Assembly: GCA_013178415.1 (NCBI GenBank)
Contig: JABLXA010000010.1
Location: 26,815 to 90,814, forward strand
Length of the DNA stretch: 64,000 nt
Origin: Bacillota bacterium
GTDB lineage: Bacteria; Bacillota; SHA-98; Ch115
Direction of reading: 5' to 3'
Below, piece after piece: positions 44,450-53,079 of this stretch; position 1 is the first letter of the stretch; each line of letters begins with the position of its first letter. The notes below the pieces were generated by a model. It made no database searches. It was not told the DNA's origin and worked only from the letters and a program-made list of their open reading frames with translations. A program made the position numbers and the translations under genes.

Positions 44450-44914
44450 GTGATGGATGTATTCAGATTGCGCGACAGCCTGATATCGGATTACGGCAGC
44501 TATGTGCGTAGCTTCATCAACATTCAGGATGAGCGGATTCGCACGACAGTGGAGCATGCTCTTGATGGCGGTTTGCTTTGGCCGGAGCCCTTGATCCAGC
44601 TCAACCCGTCTTTCGAGCCCGGCGAGTCTATTGACGAACTCGTAGACGGGGGCGTTTTGCACCCTGAATGTCGCCATATCTTTCGTCTCAAGAAGAACGA
44701 GGGCAGTCCGGGAAAGCCGCTCCGCCTTCACAGGCACCAGTCTGACGCTATCAGAGCTGCGCGGACCGGGGCGCATTATATTCTGACGACGGGCACCGGA
44801 TCGGGTAAGAGCCTGGCTTATATCATCCCCATAGTCGATCCGCTCCGCAGGCATGGTTTCCCCGGTTTCGCACCTCATGAAGTCAGGTTTTCGGTTAGGG
44901 GGAGCGCGGCTTGA
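44450..44914 (+). pseudogene. YprA-like DEAD/DEAH helicase, 5' fragment (copy B)
   Basis: The first about 138 residues closely match the fragment at 7.76 kb (LRDSLISDYGSYVRSFINIQ, LIQLNPSFEPGESIDELVDG, LRLHRHQSDAIRAARTGAHY, TTGTGSGKSLAYIIPIVD). The sequence breaks off right after the Walker A helix and ends in an unrelated tail. The leader GGGGGCGTAGCTGGTGATGG is shared with copy A. Both stumps keep only the 5' end. Confidence 0.75.
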
Positions 44915-45156
44915 ATGTTAACCTGACTGCTGAAGAATTGAAGCGCACTATTACTGCCGAAGGTTGGGCTTCACCGGAGATTACGAAAGAATAGGCATGA
45001 GGGCTTATATGGGCGCTCTCGTTCATAAGTCCAATGGATATCGTGGCGCACGTAGACCCTTAGATCCGAGAATATGCGAGAAGCACGACGAATTCACATG
45101 CCATGACGCGCCGTCTCTCCAGGCGCGGTTCAAGAATGGGGGATAGATATCAGATT
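44915..45156. other. gap with a short coding-like fragment
   Basis: A frame from 44914 reads NVNLTAEELKRTITAEGWAS and stops at 44993; no family recognised. Otherwise it is only the leader of the DUF262 gene. Confidence 0.25.
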
Positions 45157-46950
45157 ATGACTACTCAACTCTATTCGGTGACTCAACCATCAATTGATAT
45201 GCTCATGGCTTGGGTTAAATCCGGCGAGATCGCCATTCTCGAGATCCAGCGCCCTTTCGTATGGAGCGCAGTCCAGGTGCGGAATCTTCTGGACTCGCTC
45301 TTTCGGGGATATCCCGTAGGCTATCTCATCGCATGGCGTAATCCTGATGTCAAACTCAAGGATGGCACTTCATCTGCAGGAAAGCGTATACTCATCGATG
45401 GCCAGCAACGCGTGACCGCTCTTATGGCGGCGCTCTTGGGACGCGAGGTCGTGAATAAGGACTACAAAAAAGTGCGTATCCGCATTGCTTTTCATCCCGG
45501 CCAGCGCCGATTCGAGGTCTCCAACCCAGCCATTGAGAAGGATGTCTCCTGGATTCCTGATATAGCCGTAGTTTTTGATCCGCATACTATGCTGCTGGAT
45601 TTGATCGGCCGTTATTGTCAGCTGAATCCCGGCACTACACAGGATGATGTCTTTCGAAGTCTAGAACTCTTGCGGGGTATCACCAGCAATCAGATCGGCC
45701 TGATAGAATTGGCTCCAGATCTGGATATCGAGACCGTCACCGAAATCTTCATCCGTGTTAACTCAGAGGGTGTGCCATTGAGTCAGGCAGATTTCGCCAT
45801 GTCAAAGATTGCAGTCAACGAGACCTACGGCGGCCCGATTCTGCGCAAGGCCATTGATTATTTTTGCCATCTTGCGGCAAAACCAGAGTTCTTCGAAAGC
45901 CTGAGCGGCGACGAGGAGTTTGCCGCAAGTGAGTTCTTCCCTCAGATGACGTGGCTGCGCAATGAGAATAGCGACCTGTATGACCCCTCCTATACAGATA
46001 TGTTACGGGTAGCTTTCACTTCAGAATTCAAGCGTGGCCGGCTGGAAGACCTGGTTGCTCTACTCTCAGGCAGGAATTTCGAGACCCGACAGTACGAGGG
46101 GCGCATCATGGAGGAATCCTTCTCACGCCTCAAAAAAGGCATCAGTCGTTTCATGAACGAAACTCATTTCAAGCGATTTCTGATGATCATCCGTTCGGCT
46201 GGCTTTGTGGATTCATCAATGATAGGGTCGAAGAACGCCTTGAATTTCGCGTACATCTTGTATCTGACTCTTCGCCAGATTGGGGTGGCGGACGGCGATA
46301 TTGAACATTATGTACGTCGCTGGTTTGTTATGTCTCTTCTGACAGGCAGGTACTCCAGCCAACCGGAGACAACGTTCGATTATGATATTCGACAAATCTA
46401 TGCCCAGGGCATTGTAAACTACGCCCAGAACTTGATTCAGGGCGAATTGTCAAATGCTTTTTGGGAGACCTCCCTGCCTCAGTCCATGGACACGTCCGTT
46501 GCGTCAAGCCCATACTTCCGGCTCTTCGAAGCGGCGCAGATTAAAGCCAACGACCGGGGATTCCTCTCGCGGGATATCACTGTGCGTGAGCTGGTTGAGG
46601 TAAGGTCAGATGTCCATCATATCTTTCCCAGGGGGTACCTCAAGAAAAATGGCTTGTCACGGGGTGAGTACAATCAGATTGCCAATTATGTGGTGGCGCA
46701 GAGCGAGGTCAACATCGCTATTGGCAGCAAAGAACCGCGCGTGTATTTCGGCCAATTCCTGGAGCAGTGCCAGGGTGGACCAAGACGCTACGGCAGCATC
46801 ACGAGTCTGGACGAGCTACACGTGAATCTGCAAATGCACTGTATTCCTCAAGGGATAGAGGAAATGACCGTCGCGGATTACCCCAGATTTCTCGCGGAGA
46901 GGCGCAGGCTCATGGCAGACAAGATTCGTCGCTATTTTGAGGCGTTGTGA
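45157..46950 (+). CDS. DUF262 / GmrSD-type protein with HNH-like end
   Basis: A 597-residue protein: the N-terminal DUF262 (ParB-like) domain with [10 protein letters not shown] (Asp81 and following) and [20 protein letters not shown], a central helical part, and a C-terminal HNH-like motif [15 protein letters not shown] (His487-His488). GmrSD and related DUF262 proteins are NTP-dependent, modification-dependent or phage-directed nucleases. The start at 45157 ([12 protein letters not shown]) is chosen from family similarity; ATGs at 45103 and 45136 are in frame. It stands directly behind the second helicase stump and may be what remains of another defence locus. Confidence 0.8.
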   Translation: MTTQLYSVTQPSIDMLMAWVKSGEIAILEIQRPFVWSAVQVRNLLDSLFRGYPVGYLIAWRNPDVKLKDGTSSAGKRILIDGQQRVTALMAALLGREVVNKDYKKVRIRIAFHPGQRRFEVSNPAIEKDVSWIPDIAVVFDPHTMLLDLIGRYCQLNPGTTQDDVFRSLELLRGITSNQIGLIELAPDLDIETVTEIFIRVNSEGVPLSQADFAMSKIAVNETYGGPILRKAIDYFCHLAAKPEFFESLSGDEEFAASEFFPQMTWLRNENSDLYDPSYTDMLRVAFTSEFKRGRLEDLVALLSGRNFETRQYEGRIMEESFSRLKKGISRFMNETHFKRFLMIIRSAGFVDSSMIGSKNALNFAYILYLTLRQIGVADGDIEHYVRRWFVMSLLTGRYSSQPETTFDYDIRQIYAQGIVNYAQNLIQGELSNAFWETSLPQSMDTSVASSPYFRLFEAAQIKANDRGFLSRDITVRELVEVRSDVHHIFPRGYLKKNGLSRGEYNQIANYVVAQSEVNIAIGSKEPRVYFGQFLEQCQGGPRRYGSITSLDELHVNLQMHCIPQGIEEMTVADYPRFLAERRRLMADKIRRYFEAL

Positions 46951-47084
46951 AAATAGGCGGGCGTTAAACCGGAGGCTGACGCAGAGAAGGTGCCTTGATT
47001 TGGACAAGCCCGGGGCTGTGGGGCAATTATACTTGTGGCTATATTAATTTTGGTCATGTGCGTGGTTACTCTATACTGGCTGGT

Positions 47085-47153
47085 TTAGGAGTAAAGTCTC
47101 CCGTCGGAAATTCCTGAGCAGATTATAAATATTAACGCTTTCTATAAAGTTTG
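47085..47153 (+). pseudogene. short remnant of a COG1569-type PIN toxin gene
   Basis: The stretch from AGGAGTAAAGTCTCCCGTCG through AACGCTTTCTATAAAGTTTG matches 9145-9216 in the intact PIN gene, with roughly four fifths of the bases equal by eye. It contains stops in every frame. Confidence 0.5.
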
Positions 47154-47173
47154 GTCTATAGGGAGGTACCGCC

Positions 47174-47708
47174 GTGACCTACGAGTCAATTACTGAAGAG
47201 ATGATTCAAGCCCTTGATGATGAAATCGACGCCATCAAGAAAGGTGCCGGGGACAACAGATTAGCCTTGAACATCCTTTCTCATAGCCATACCACCGAAC
47301 AAATGATCAGGCTTGACAATCCGCGATTGACCACAGCCTTCCTTGATTTCAATGGAATTACTGGGGCTCTCAACAGGGAAAAGAGAAGAAAGCGAGGCTT
47401 TACTGAAACGTATTTCAGCAATTCTGGAGAAAAGTATGAGTTGGCCAAGGTGCCCCAATCCAAAATGCGGGCGGCCAATGGTACTGAGGACTGGCAGATT
47501 CGGTCCCTTTTTTGGGTGCCCGGGCTATCCGCACTGCAAAGAGACTGTAAATGTACCAAGGCCAGTGCTTGAAGCAATCATCGAGGAACTCGATATCCCT
47601 TGCCCGGTCTGTGGGGACGGGCGAATGCGATTCAGGGTCGGATCGAAAGGGGCATTTCTGGGATGCAGCAGGTACGATGACTGCAAAGCGACGTTGCCGT
47701 TGGGGTGA
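47174..47708 (+). pseudogene. topoisomerase-type C4 zinc-finger protein with frameshift
   Basis: Frame 1 from ATG 47174 (MTYESITEEMIQALDDEIDA...FLDFNGITGALNREK) runs into frame 3 near 47390, where LLKRISAILEKSMSWPRCPN begins. Two C4 fingers follow: CPNPKCGRPMVLRTGRFGPF with GCPGYPHC, and CPVCGDGRMRFRVGSKGAFL with GCSRYDDC. A +1 change in the A-rich stretch GGGAAAAGAGAAGAAAG would join them. Without it the frame-1 product ends at 47572 and lacks the fingers. It could be a plain mutation, an assembly error or a programmed shift. Confidence 0.55.
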
Positions 47709-47796
47709 GTGAGTTACTATTCCCTGATGCGGAAACCGTGCCGAAATCAGGATTACCCAAAGGGGTAGTGAACCTGGCTTATTATCTTATTCTGGA

Positions 47797-48204
47797 TCAT
47801 AAGGACGACCATAATTTGTCATCTGAAAGCTTGCGGAAGACGGTAGCGAGCCCTTGCTTATCCAGGCGTCCTGAAGCAACATCCATCATCGTGCCATAAA
47901 GCATTCCATCCGGGTCGGCTATCCTTACGGCGTTCAATTCCAGGAATACCAGAGCGCAAACCAGAGCGGTCCGTTTATTGTCATCGATAAATGGATGATT
48001 ATTGCAGATATGAAATGCATAAGCTGCCGCCATTTCAAAGATGTCTCTATGGAGGAATTCCCCGTTGAAGGAGGCCTGTGGCATCGCCAGGGCTAAGAGC
48101 AATAAATCGATGTCGCGAATGCCTGGGTGCCCCCCATAGCGTTCAATCTGGTCCTTATGAATTTCGATCGCCTCGGCCAAAGTCAAAAAGGTTCTGTCAT
48201 CCAC
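47797..48204 (-). CDS. Doc-type death-on-curing toxin (Fic fold)
   Basis: A 135-residue Fic/Doc protein starting at GTG 48204. The Fic motif is HPFIDDNKRT (residues 70-79), close to HPFxDANKR of Doc, which phosphorylates EF-Tu. The N-terminal TLAEAIEIHKDQIERYGGHP helix and the LALAMPQASF segment are typical. It follows the AbrB-like antitoxin gene by 48 bp. A truncated duplicate of its middle lies at 22.7-22.9 kb. Confidence 0.85.
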   Translation of the reverse strand: MDDRTFLTLAEAIEIHKDQIERYGGHPGIRDIDLLLLALAMPQASFNGEFLHRDIFEMAAAYAFHICNNHPFIDDNKRTALVCALVFLELNAVRIADPDGMLYGTMMDVASGRLDKQGLATVFRKLSDDKLWSSL

Positions 48205-48252
48205 GCCCGAGCCATCCCCCCCACAACTTGTTGCCTTCGCGAAGATCGCGCC

Positions 48253-48480
48253 TTATTCTGCAAGCTTTCTTAGAGTGGATTCATGTTCGGCGTTTATCTT
48301 GGCAAGCGCGCTCTTGAACCGCTCCTCGCGTGTCACATCGTCTATAGGGGAGATAATCAGGTTCTTGCCATCCGTGACGATTTTCAAGGGCGTATTCATG
48401 GTGATATTCAGTAGCTCTAGTATCGGCTTATCGATGATCAGCGCCGCGCTGTTTCCATGCGTAGTTAAGGTTTTAATCAC
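48253..48480 (-). CDS. AbrB/MazE-type antitoxin of the Doc pair
   Basis: A 75-residue protein. The GTG at 48480 is chosen because AGGAGG ends 7 nt before it; the ATG at 48486 would be too close. The N-terminus MIKTLTTHGNSAALIIDKPI is an AbrB/MazE hairpin and the C-terminal helix (REERFKSALAKINAEHESTL) would bind the toxin. A consensus-like promoter precedes it. Confidence 0.82.
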   Translation of the reverse strand: MIKTLTTHGNSAALIIDKPILELLNITMNTPLKIVTDGKNLIISPIDDVTREERFKSALAKINAEHESTLRKLAE

Positions 48481-48512
48481 AGTCATCCCTCCTATGGATC
48501 CATTGTGATTAC

Positions 48513-48541
48513 AATATATCACCAAGAACATGATCAGTCAA
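48513..48541 (-). promoter_or_regulatory. promoter of the Doc toxin-antitoxin pair
   Basis: On the minus strand TTGACT (48536-48541), a 17-nt spacer and TATATT (48513-48518), 33 bp before the antitoxin start. Confidence 0.6.
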
Positions 48542-48561
48542 GTAGTATCTTCTCGAGGGGC

Positions 48562-48612
48562 GTGTAACTTCTTTGTGTCCCAAAAAATGAATTTATTGGC
48601 GACATATTCCTT
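48562..48612. repeat. dispersed sequence, second copy at 63876-63926
   Basis: TGTAACTTCTTTGTGTCCC followed by AAAATGAATTTATTGGCGA resembles ATAACTTCTTTATGATCC, AGAAGATGAACTCATTGGCAA at 63.88 kb. On the minus strand both read as a related peptide (VANKFIFWDTKKLHA and IANEFIFWIIKKLCA). It may be the end of a gene or of a mobile element. Confidence 0.45.
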
Positions 48613-48673
48613 CACACTATGCTGGTGGCTTGGCGGGGTAGGAGTATCATAGGAGCACTTCCGTAGTGAGGTC

Positions 48674-48891
48674 AGGTGGCGAATAATTCGCCACCTTTGC
48701 GCGAGGACCGACGAAATTATCACCACCTTCCCATAGGGGAAAGACCATTTACACAAAGAAGTTTGCGTTCTCGCTCAGACTGACTAAAATATCGTTACCT
48801 TGACCCAATATATGCCATAAATTCTATTATCATGGACAATTATCTCCTTAAATCTTCCAATTTAGGTTTGGTGTGGCGAGAATTTCGCCAC
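48674..48891. repeat. palindromic GGTGGCGAAT elements
   Basis: AGGTGGCGAAT (48674-48684), a central A, and ATTCGCCACCT (48686-48696) form a perfect 23-bp palindrome. GTGGCGA (48873-48879) and TCGCCAC (48885-48891) form a second one. Each is followed by a diverged tail with GCGA and GACGA boxes. A third, more decayed unit follows at about 48944-48985. No gene is seen in 48697-49078. Confidence 0.55.
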
Positions 48892-49078
48892 CCAAGAGCG
48901 AAGACTGGCGACGATGTCGTCACCTCTCAGCAAAACCTGACGAGATTTTAGCCACCTGCATGCGAGATCAACGAAGGTACTGGGATATCTGAGGCTACTG
49001 TGGACCATCGAAGATTCATATCACGAGTGGGATCCAGCCCGGGCGCATCTTCTATTGGCGTAAGCACAGCGCAGTCCC

Positions 49079-49266
49079 TTAATCAGCAAGGGCCATAGAT
49101 TGATCGCGGAGGCTGCGGTGCATATCGCCGATGGGGACGTGGGCGGGGCAATGCCGCTCCTGGACCAAGCCGAACGCGAGGCGGATCGGGCGATCTTTGC
49201 ATGGGATGCTGAGATCCAGCGCCATCGCCTCAAGGCCTTACGCGAATGGGCTGCAAAGCAGGGGTG
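49079..49266 (+). pseudogene. 3' fragment of an unknown helical protein
   Basis: One frame reads LISKGHRLIAEAAVHIADGD, VGGAMPLLDQAEREADRAIF, AWDAEIQRHRLKALREWAAK and stops. It is clearly protein-like but without a start. No family recognised. Confidence 0.35.
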
Positions 49267-49415
49267 AAATCCTCCACTGACTCAATGGGGCTCATTTCAC
49301 CTGGACTTCTGTAATAGGTAGCCGTATATTTCCCGACGCCTAAGACTAATAACCGGTGGCAAACCTCTTTCACATGCTCCGCGCTACATAGCACATAGAG
49401 TGCCCGATGCGGCAT
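49267..49415 (-). pseudogene. fragment of an unknown protein, convergent with previous
   Basis: Reads MPHRALYVLCSAEHVKEVCH, RLLVLGVGKYTATYYRSPGE and a SPIESVEDF end, then runs into the opposing fragment. It looks coding by composition. No family recognised. Confidence 0.3.
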
Positions 49416-49609
49416 TGGAAAAATAGTCAGATCCTGGAGGAATCTCTCACTAAATGAAGAATAACCTACTTACACCACCATTCCTATAAGCGCCGCACAA
49501 TATCTCATGCCATAGTTCATTTCGATTTAGCTGGTTTCAGGAGTGTGTGGGCCTTTATGTGTGGTTGAATCCGGAATTAGAGGTAGCATATCTCGGGGTG
49601 AGGGAAAGC

Positions 49610-50164
49610 ATGAGGATCCTGCATACCTCCGATTGACACCTTGGGCGGCCCCTCGAGGGCCGTTCAAGGCTAGATGAGCAACGCGAGTTCATCGATGAGC
49701 TGTGCGGAATTGCCGATGATCAGAAGATTCAACTCGTCCTCGTGGCAGGTGACGTGTTCGATACGTATAATCCTCCTGCCGAAGCCGAAGTACTCTTCTT
49801 CGAAACGATGGAAAGGCTGGCCCGTGGAGGCGCGCGAGCCGTAGTAGTCATTGCGGGCAATCATGACAGCCCCGACCGGCTGCGCGCTGCAAACCCGCTT
49901 GCCTGGAGGCATGGCATCTCCATCGTTGGGTATCCGATGGAGCAGCTTTGCTCGGTAGACGCCGCTGAACGACATGCTATCGACCCGTGCGCAGAATCTG
50001 AGGTCGCGGCTGCCGCCGGGCGGACGGAACGTGCTGGTAAGCTCTGGCAGCAGGTTTTTGAGATAGCGATAGAGTTGCTTCCTGATGTCCCGCCGCATGA
50101 TGGCACACTACTTGCAAAACTTGCGGATGACCAATTAGCTGGAGTGGCACAGGCATGTACGTAG
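49610..50164 (+). pseudogene. sbcD-like nuclease gene, broken
   Basis: ATG 49610 reads MRILHTSD, then TGA where SbcD/Mre11 proteins have Trp (SDWHLG), then HLGRPLEGRSRLDEQREFID. Metallophosphoesterase motifs VLVAGDVFDTYNPP and VVVIAGNHDSPDRL follow. After GISIVGYP the sequence no longer fits SbcD: the last His motifs and the capping domain are missing. The frame continues through an Ala-rich stretch of another origin to 50164. Confidence 0.7.
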
Positions 50165-50240
50165 GCGGAACAGGCCTGGCGAGACACGCTCACGCGAGAG
50201 CAAGCGGCCGCGCTCGCCGCAGAGCTTCGCCATTCGCGGG

Positions 50241-50768
50241 GACTATGACCGGGAAGGCCTCGCACGCCGAAAAGAGGAGATAGAACGTCAAGACAGGGAC
50301 CTTTCCAGTCTGGAAGAACGGTTCCGGAAAGCTCAGCAGAAACAGCAGGAGCTAGAGCAAGAGGTCAAACAGCTGGAGAAGCACTCTCAAGATGTCCGTG
50401 AAAAGGTCAGTGCGGTGAGCCAGGCGCTAGAGGGACTACAGCAACGCCTGGCCGAGCTTCAAAGCGAACTTGAGAACACAACCGGCGGACAGGACCTGGA
50501 TCGGCTCATTACAGATAACGAGAAGGCGATCTCAGGTCTCAATCGCGCGGAACAAGATGCCAGGGCTCGGGAGTCTGCTGTCCGCGAGAAGCTCGAGATG
50601 CTAGGTAAAAAGGTGGCTTCGCTAGATTCGGGCATCAGGAGGAGCAGGGAGGTTCTGGACGACGTACGGCAGCGCCTCCGAGATGGTCTTGCCGAATCTG
50701 GCTTCGCCTGTCTCGAGGAAGCCCGCGAGGACGGAACCGGTAGCGAAATCCGGCCTCACTACATCTGA
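50241..50768 (+). pseudogene. sbcC-like coiled-coil fragment
   Basis: One open frame without a start: YDREGLARRKEEIERQDRDL, FRKAQQKQQELEQEVKQLEK, SQALEGLQQRLAELQSELEN and SAVREKLEMLGKKVASLDSG give long heptad repeats. This is one arm of an SbcC/Rad50-type coiled coil, ending in unrelated residues at 50768. Neither ATPase half nor the Zn-hook CxxC is present. With the sbcD remnant upstream it marks a collapsed sbcDC operon. Confidence 0.6.
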
Positions 50769-50899
50769 CCTATTCGACCCAAAGACCGAGTAAGAAGGCT
50801 TTAGTCTAAGCGAAGAGGCATCGTTCAAATGGTGTAGATGGGAGTACGAACGGGCAGTTGCGATATCATAATAGAGGAATTTCATAAGACCCTTATACT

Positions 50900-52690
50900 C
50901 TATGCCCCTTCTTCCTCTACAGGAATGATCTTCACATCAATCCCATAATCATGGATGAGCGCATTGATCTCCTCAAGCCCGGAAAAATAGCAGTCATGCT
51001 CCCGGCATAGTGCCACAGCATCCGCAGTAAAACCAGCTGTCGACACCAGCCAGATTTGTACTTTTTCTGCTCCTCTCTCCGACTTCAGTACCGCCGCAGC
51101 CTCCAGAACCCGAGCCACCTCCGGCCGCGTCATAGGCTTATCCTTACGATACTTACATTCTGCCGCCCAAACGAACGTCCCTTCAGGCGTGGTATACTCC
51201 CCAAAACCGTCAATCTGAAACTCCCTGCTGTCGGGAAGCTTCACCTTATAGTCCCCGGTCATGTGGAAGCGTGGTAATATCACCTTTCCCTGGCGGCCGA
51301 AAAGCTCCCCGGGAAGTTCCTCATTATTTGCATGCGAGAGGAGGTTTTGCACCACTTGCTCCAGGAGTTTCCCCTTGAGATAATTGAAAGCGCCTCGCCA
51401 TTCCAGTTCCACCTTGTCTAAGCCCTTTAACTCATGTTCATAACGATGCCGGATATACCTCATAAGCAGCGGGTCGTTGAAGGTGTAATACCTAAAGTCG
51501 CTACGATAAACCAAATCAGCCAGATAGAGCTTCTCGATCTTTTCCTCGACCATCGCCGGAGGTACCTTTAGCTTGGCAGCGATGGCCTCGATGTCTACCG
51601 GCGCATCGGTATACTTGGTGAAGTAGTAGATAATCTTTTTCCCTAGCTCCACGTCATTATCCTGGTTGAGTAGCGCTTGGTTCTCCGCAAAATGTGTTTC
51701 CCAGAAGCCGAAAATCTTCCCGCGGGTAACCTCATATTCTACTACTCGATCGATATCATCCAGAGTGAGAAAACGCCTCCCCGGACAGGTCGAAGTCACA
51801 CAACAATAGATATAATAGGGGTGCCCGGCTGTCTGCATACTAAGGTAGAGGGCTGCCTCATCCGTGGTCGGCGCGTCACCCGCATAAAGATGAAGCAAGA
51901 CTTTTAGGAGCGTTGCCCCGTCCACCAGCGCCATGGGCTTAAGGTAGCGAAAATCGAAACGCCCGCCCAACGGCCCGCCCATCACGGTGCGAAAGATCAT
52001 AGTCACCGCCGAGCCGGTGACGAGCATCGGCGCACGCCGACTTTGGGCCGCGCGATCGTAAGTCGCTGTAAGATCGGTGGCAAAACTCTTGCCGGGTTTG
52101 ATGTCTTCCGGGTCCGCTATATCATAGACATAGAATTTCATGTCCTGAAATTCGTCGATAATCACAGCGACATGGATCCCCAGGCGCACGCCAAGCTCCT
52201 CTGGAGCAAACAACATATCTTCCCAGTGATTACGTGCATCCTGCCAGCCGGCTTCTGTATAGCGCGTAAGGAATCTTTTGATAAAATCCTCTTGAATAAA
52301 GCGGACCCGCGTGTCAGTAGTCTCTAACGCCAGCAGATCTTTCAGACTCATGCGGCGTGAGCCATAAAGCACCGGGTCACGTAAAAGGTAGGCAATGTAT
52401 TGCCTGAAAAATGTAGTGTAATACTCCAGCAGGAATTTATGGAGAGTGGTCTCCTCCCGTTTCATTTTGAAGTAAAACGGCGCCACCCCATAATCCTCGA
52501 AAAAGACCTTGTTCACCAAACGATCCAGGAGAGCAGTTTTTCCCATGCGCCTCGGGGATATCAGGGCAAGACTACCGGAAACTAGATTCTTGATGTTACG
52601 ATACCACTCTTCCAGTTCACGCAAGATCTCTAGGCGGTCTGTGAATTCGCCTTCCAGGAGTAGTTCCTCCACAGGGTTGACCTTCCCCAT
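50900..52690 (-). CDS. AAA ATPase fused to PD-(D/E)XK nuclease-like domain (copy 3)
   Basis: A 596-residue paralogue of the proteins at 4.9 and 20.2 kb, more diverged. P-loop SPRRMGKTALL, Walker B VAVIIDEFQDM, GSAVTMIFRTVMGGPLGG, a winged helix (LKVPPAMVEEKIEKLYLADL) and the nuclease-like end FQIDGFGEYTTPEGTFVWAA with ECKYRKDKPMTRPEV are all kept. ATG at 52690 is chosen because GGAGGGCGG precedes it; the frame opens 9 codons earlier. It has no insert near the C-terminus. A chain of hairpins stands in its leader on the genomic 3' side. Confidence 0.84.
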   Translation of the reverse strand: MGKVNPVEELLLEGEFTDRLEILRELEEWYRNIKNLVSGSLALISPRRMGKTALLDRLVNKVFFEDYGVAPFYFKMKREETTLHKFLLEYYTTFFRQYIAYLLRDPVLYGSRRMSLKDLLALETTDTRVRFIQEDFIKRFLTRYTEAGWQDARNHWEDMLFAPEELGVRLGIHVAVIIDEFQDMKFYVYDIADPEDIKPGKSFATDLTATYDRAAQSRRAPMLVTGSAVTMIFRTVMGGPLGGRFDFRYLKPMALVDGATLLKVLLHLYAGDAPTTDEAALYLSMQTAGHPYYIYCCVTSTCPGRRFLTLDDIDRVVEYEVTRGKIFGFWETHFAENQALLNQDNDVELGKKIIYYFTKYTDAPVDIEAIAAKLKVPPAMVEEKIEKLYLADLVYRSDFRYYTFNDPLLMRYIRHRYEHELKGLDKVELEWRGAFNYLKGKLLEQVVQNLLSHANNEELPGELFGRQGKVILPRFHMTGDYKVKLPDSREFQIDGFGEYTTPEGTFVWAAECKYRKDKPMTRPEVARVLEAAAVLKSERGAEKVQIWLVSTAGFTADAVALCREHDCYFSGLEEINALIHDYGIDVKIIPVEEEGA

Positions 52691-52837
52691 TAGTGCTCCG
52701 CCCTCCTCTATTTCCAAACTATACTATATTCTAGCCTAATTCCCCATGAGAAACAAGGGCGCGCCGGACACCGCTCGTTCGGCGGGTAGCCGGGCGAATG
52801 CTAAGAATCTAAATATGTGCCTGATGTTACGATACAC

Positions 52838-52963
52838 CTCAGGGCTTCCCAGGAGGCCCTGAGCGGGTCCCGGTATCATTACCGAGGACATGCTCTCATC
52901 ATAGAGGGCACTACCCTCTTCCGGGGTCCCCTCTCCGGGGTACTTCCCGCTCCAGCGGGTACT
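52838..52963. other. row of consecutive small hairpins
   Basis: Five short stems occur in 126 bp: CTCAGGGC/GCCCTGAG (52838-52863, 8 bp), CGGTA/TACCG (52871-52884), AGAGGG/CCCTCT (52903-52919), CCCC/GGGG (52928-52940) and CCCGC/GCGGG (52946-52959). Several share a GGG-NACT-ACCC-like core. It lies between a gene ending at 53080 and the start of the third AAA-nuclease, both on the minus strand. It could be a structured leader, a small RNA or a degenerate repeat cluster. Confidence 0.45.
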
Positions 52964-53079
52964 ACCCTCCCGGGCTACCTTTACACAGAAGGGAGATGAC
53001 TATAGCTTAAACTTACCCCAAATTGTGTCTTGACATCGGGGACCACCTCGCGGGGCGAAACCTTACAAGAGCGTTCGAT

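Noticed and set aside
35038..49640. Two TGA codons at conserved Trp positions (end of the DUF998 gene, early in the sbcD-like gene) could mean TGA is read as Trp
   Set aside because: Many intact genes here end in TGA, including ATGA overlaps at 1164, 26689, 56093 and 61649, and TAA also interrupts broken genes. Ordinary nonsense mutation is the simpler reading.
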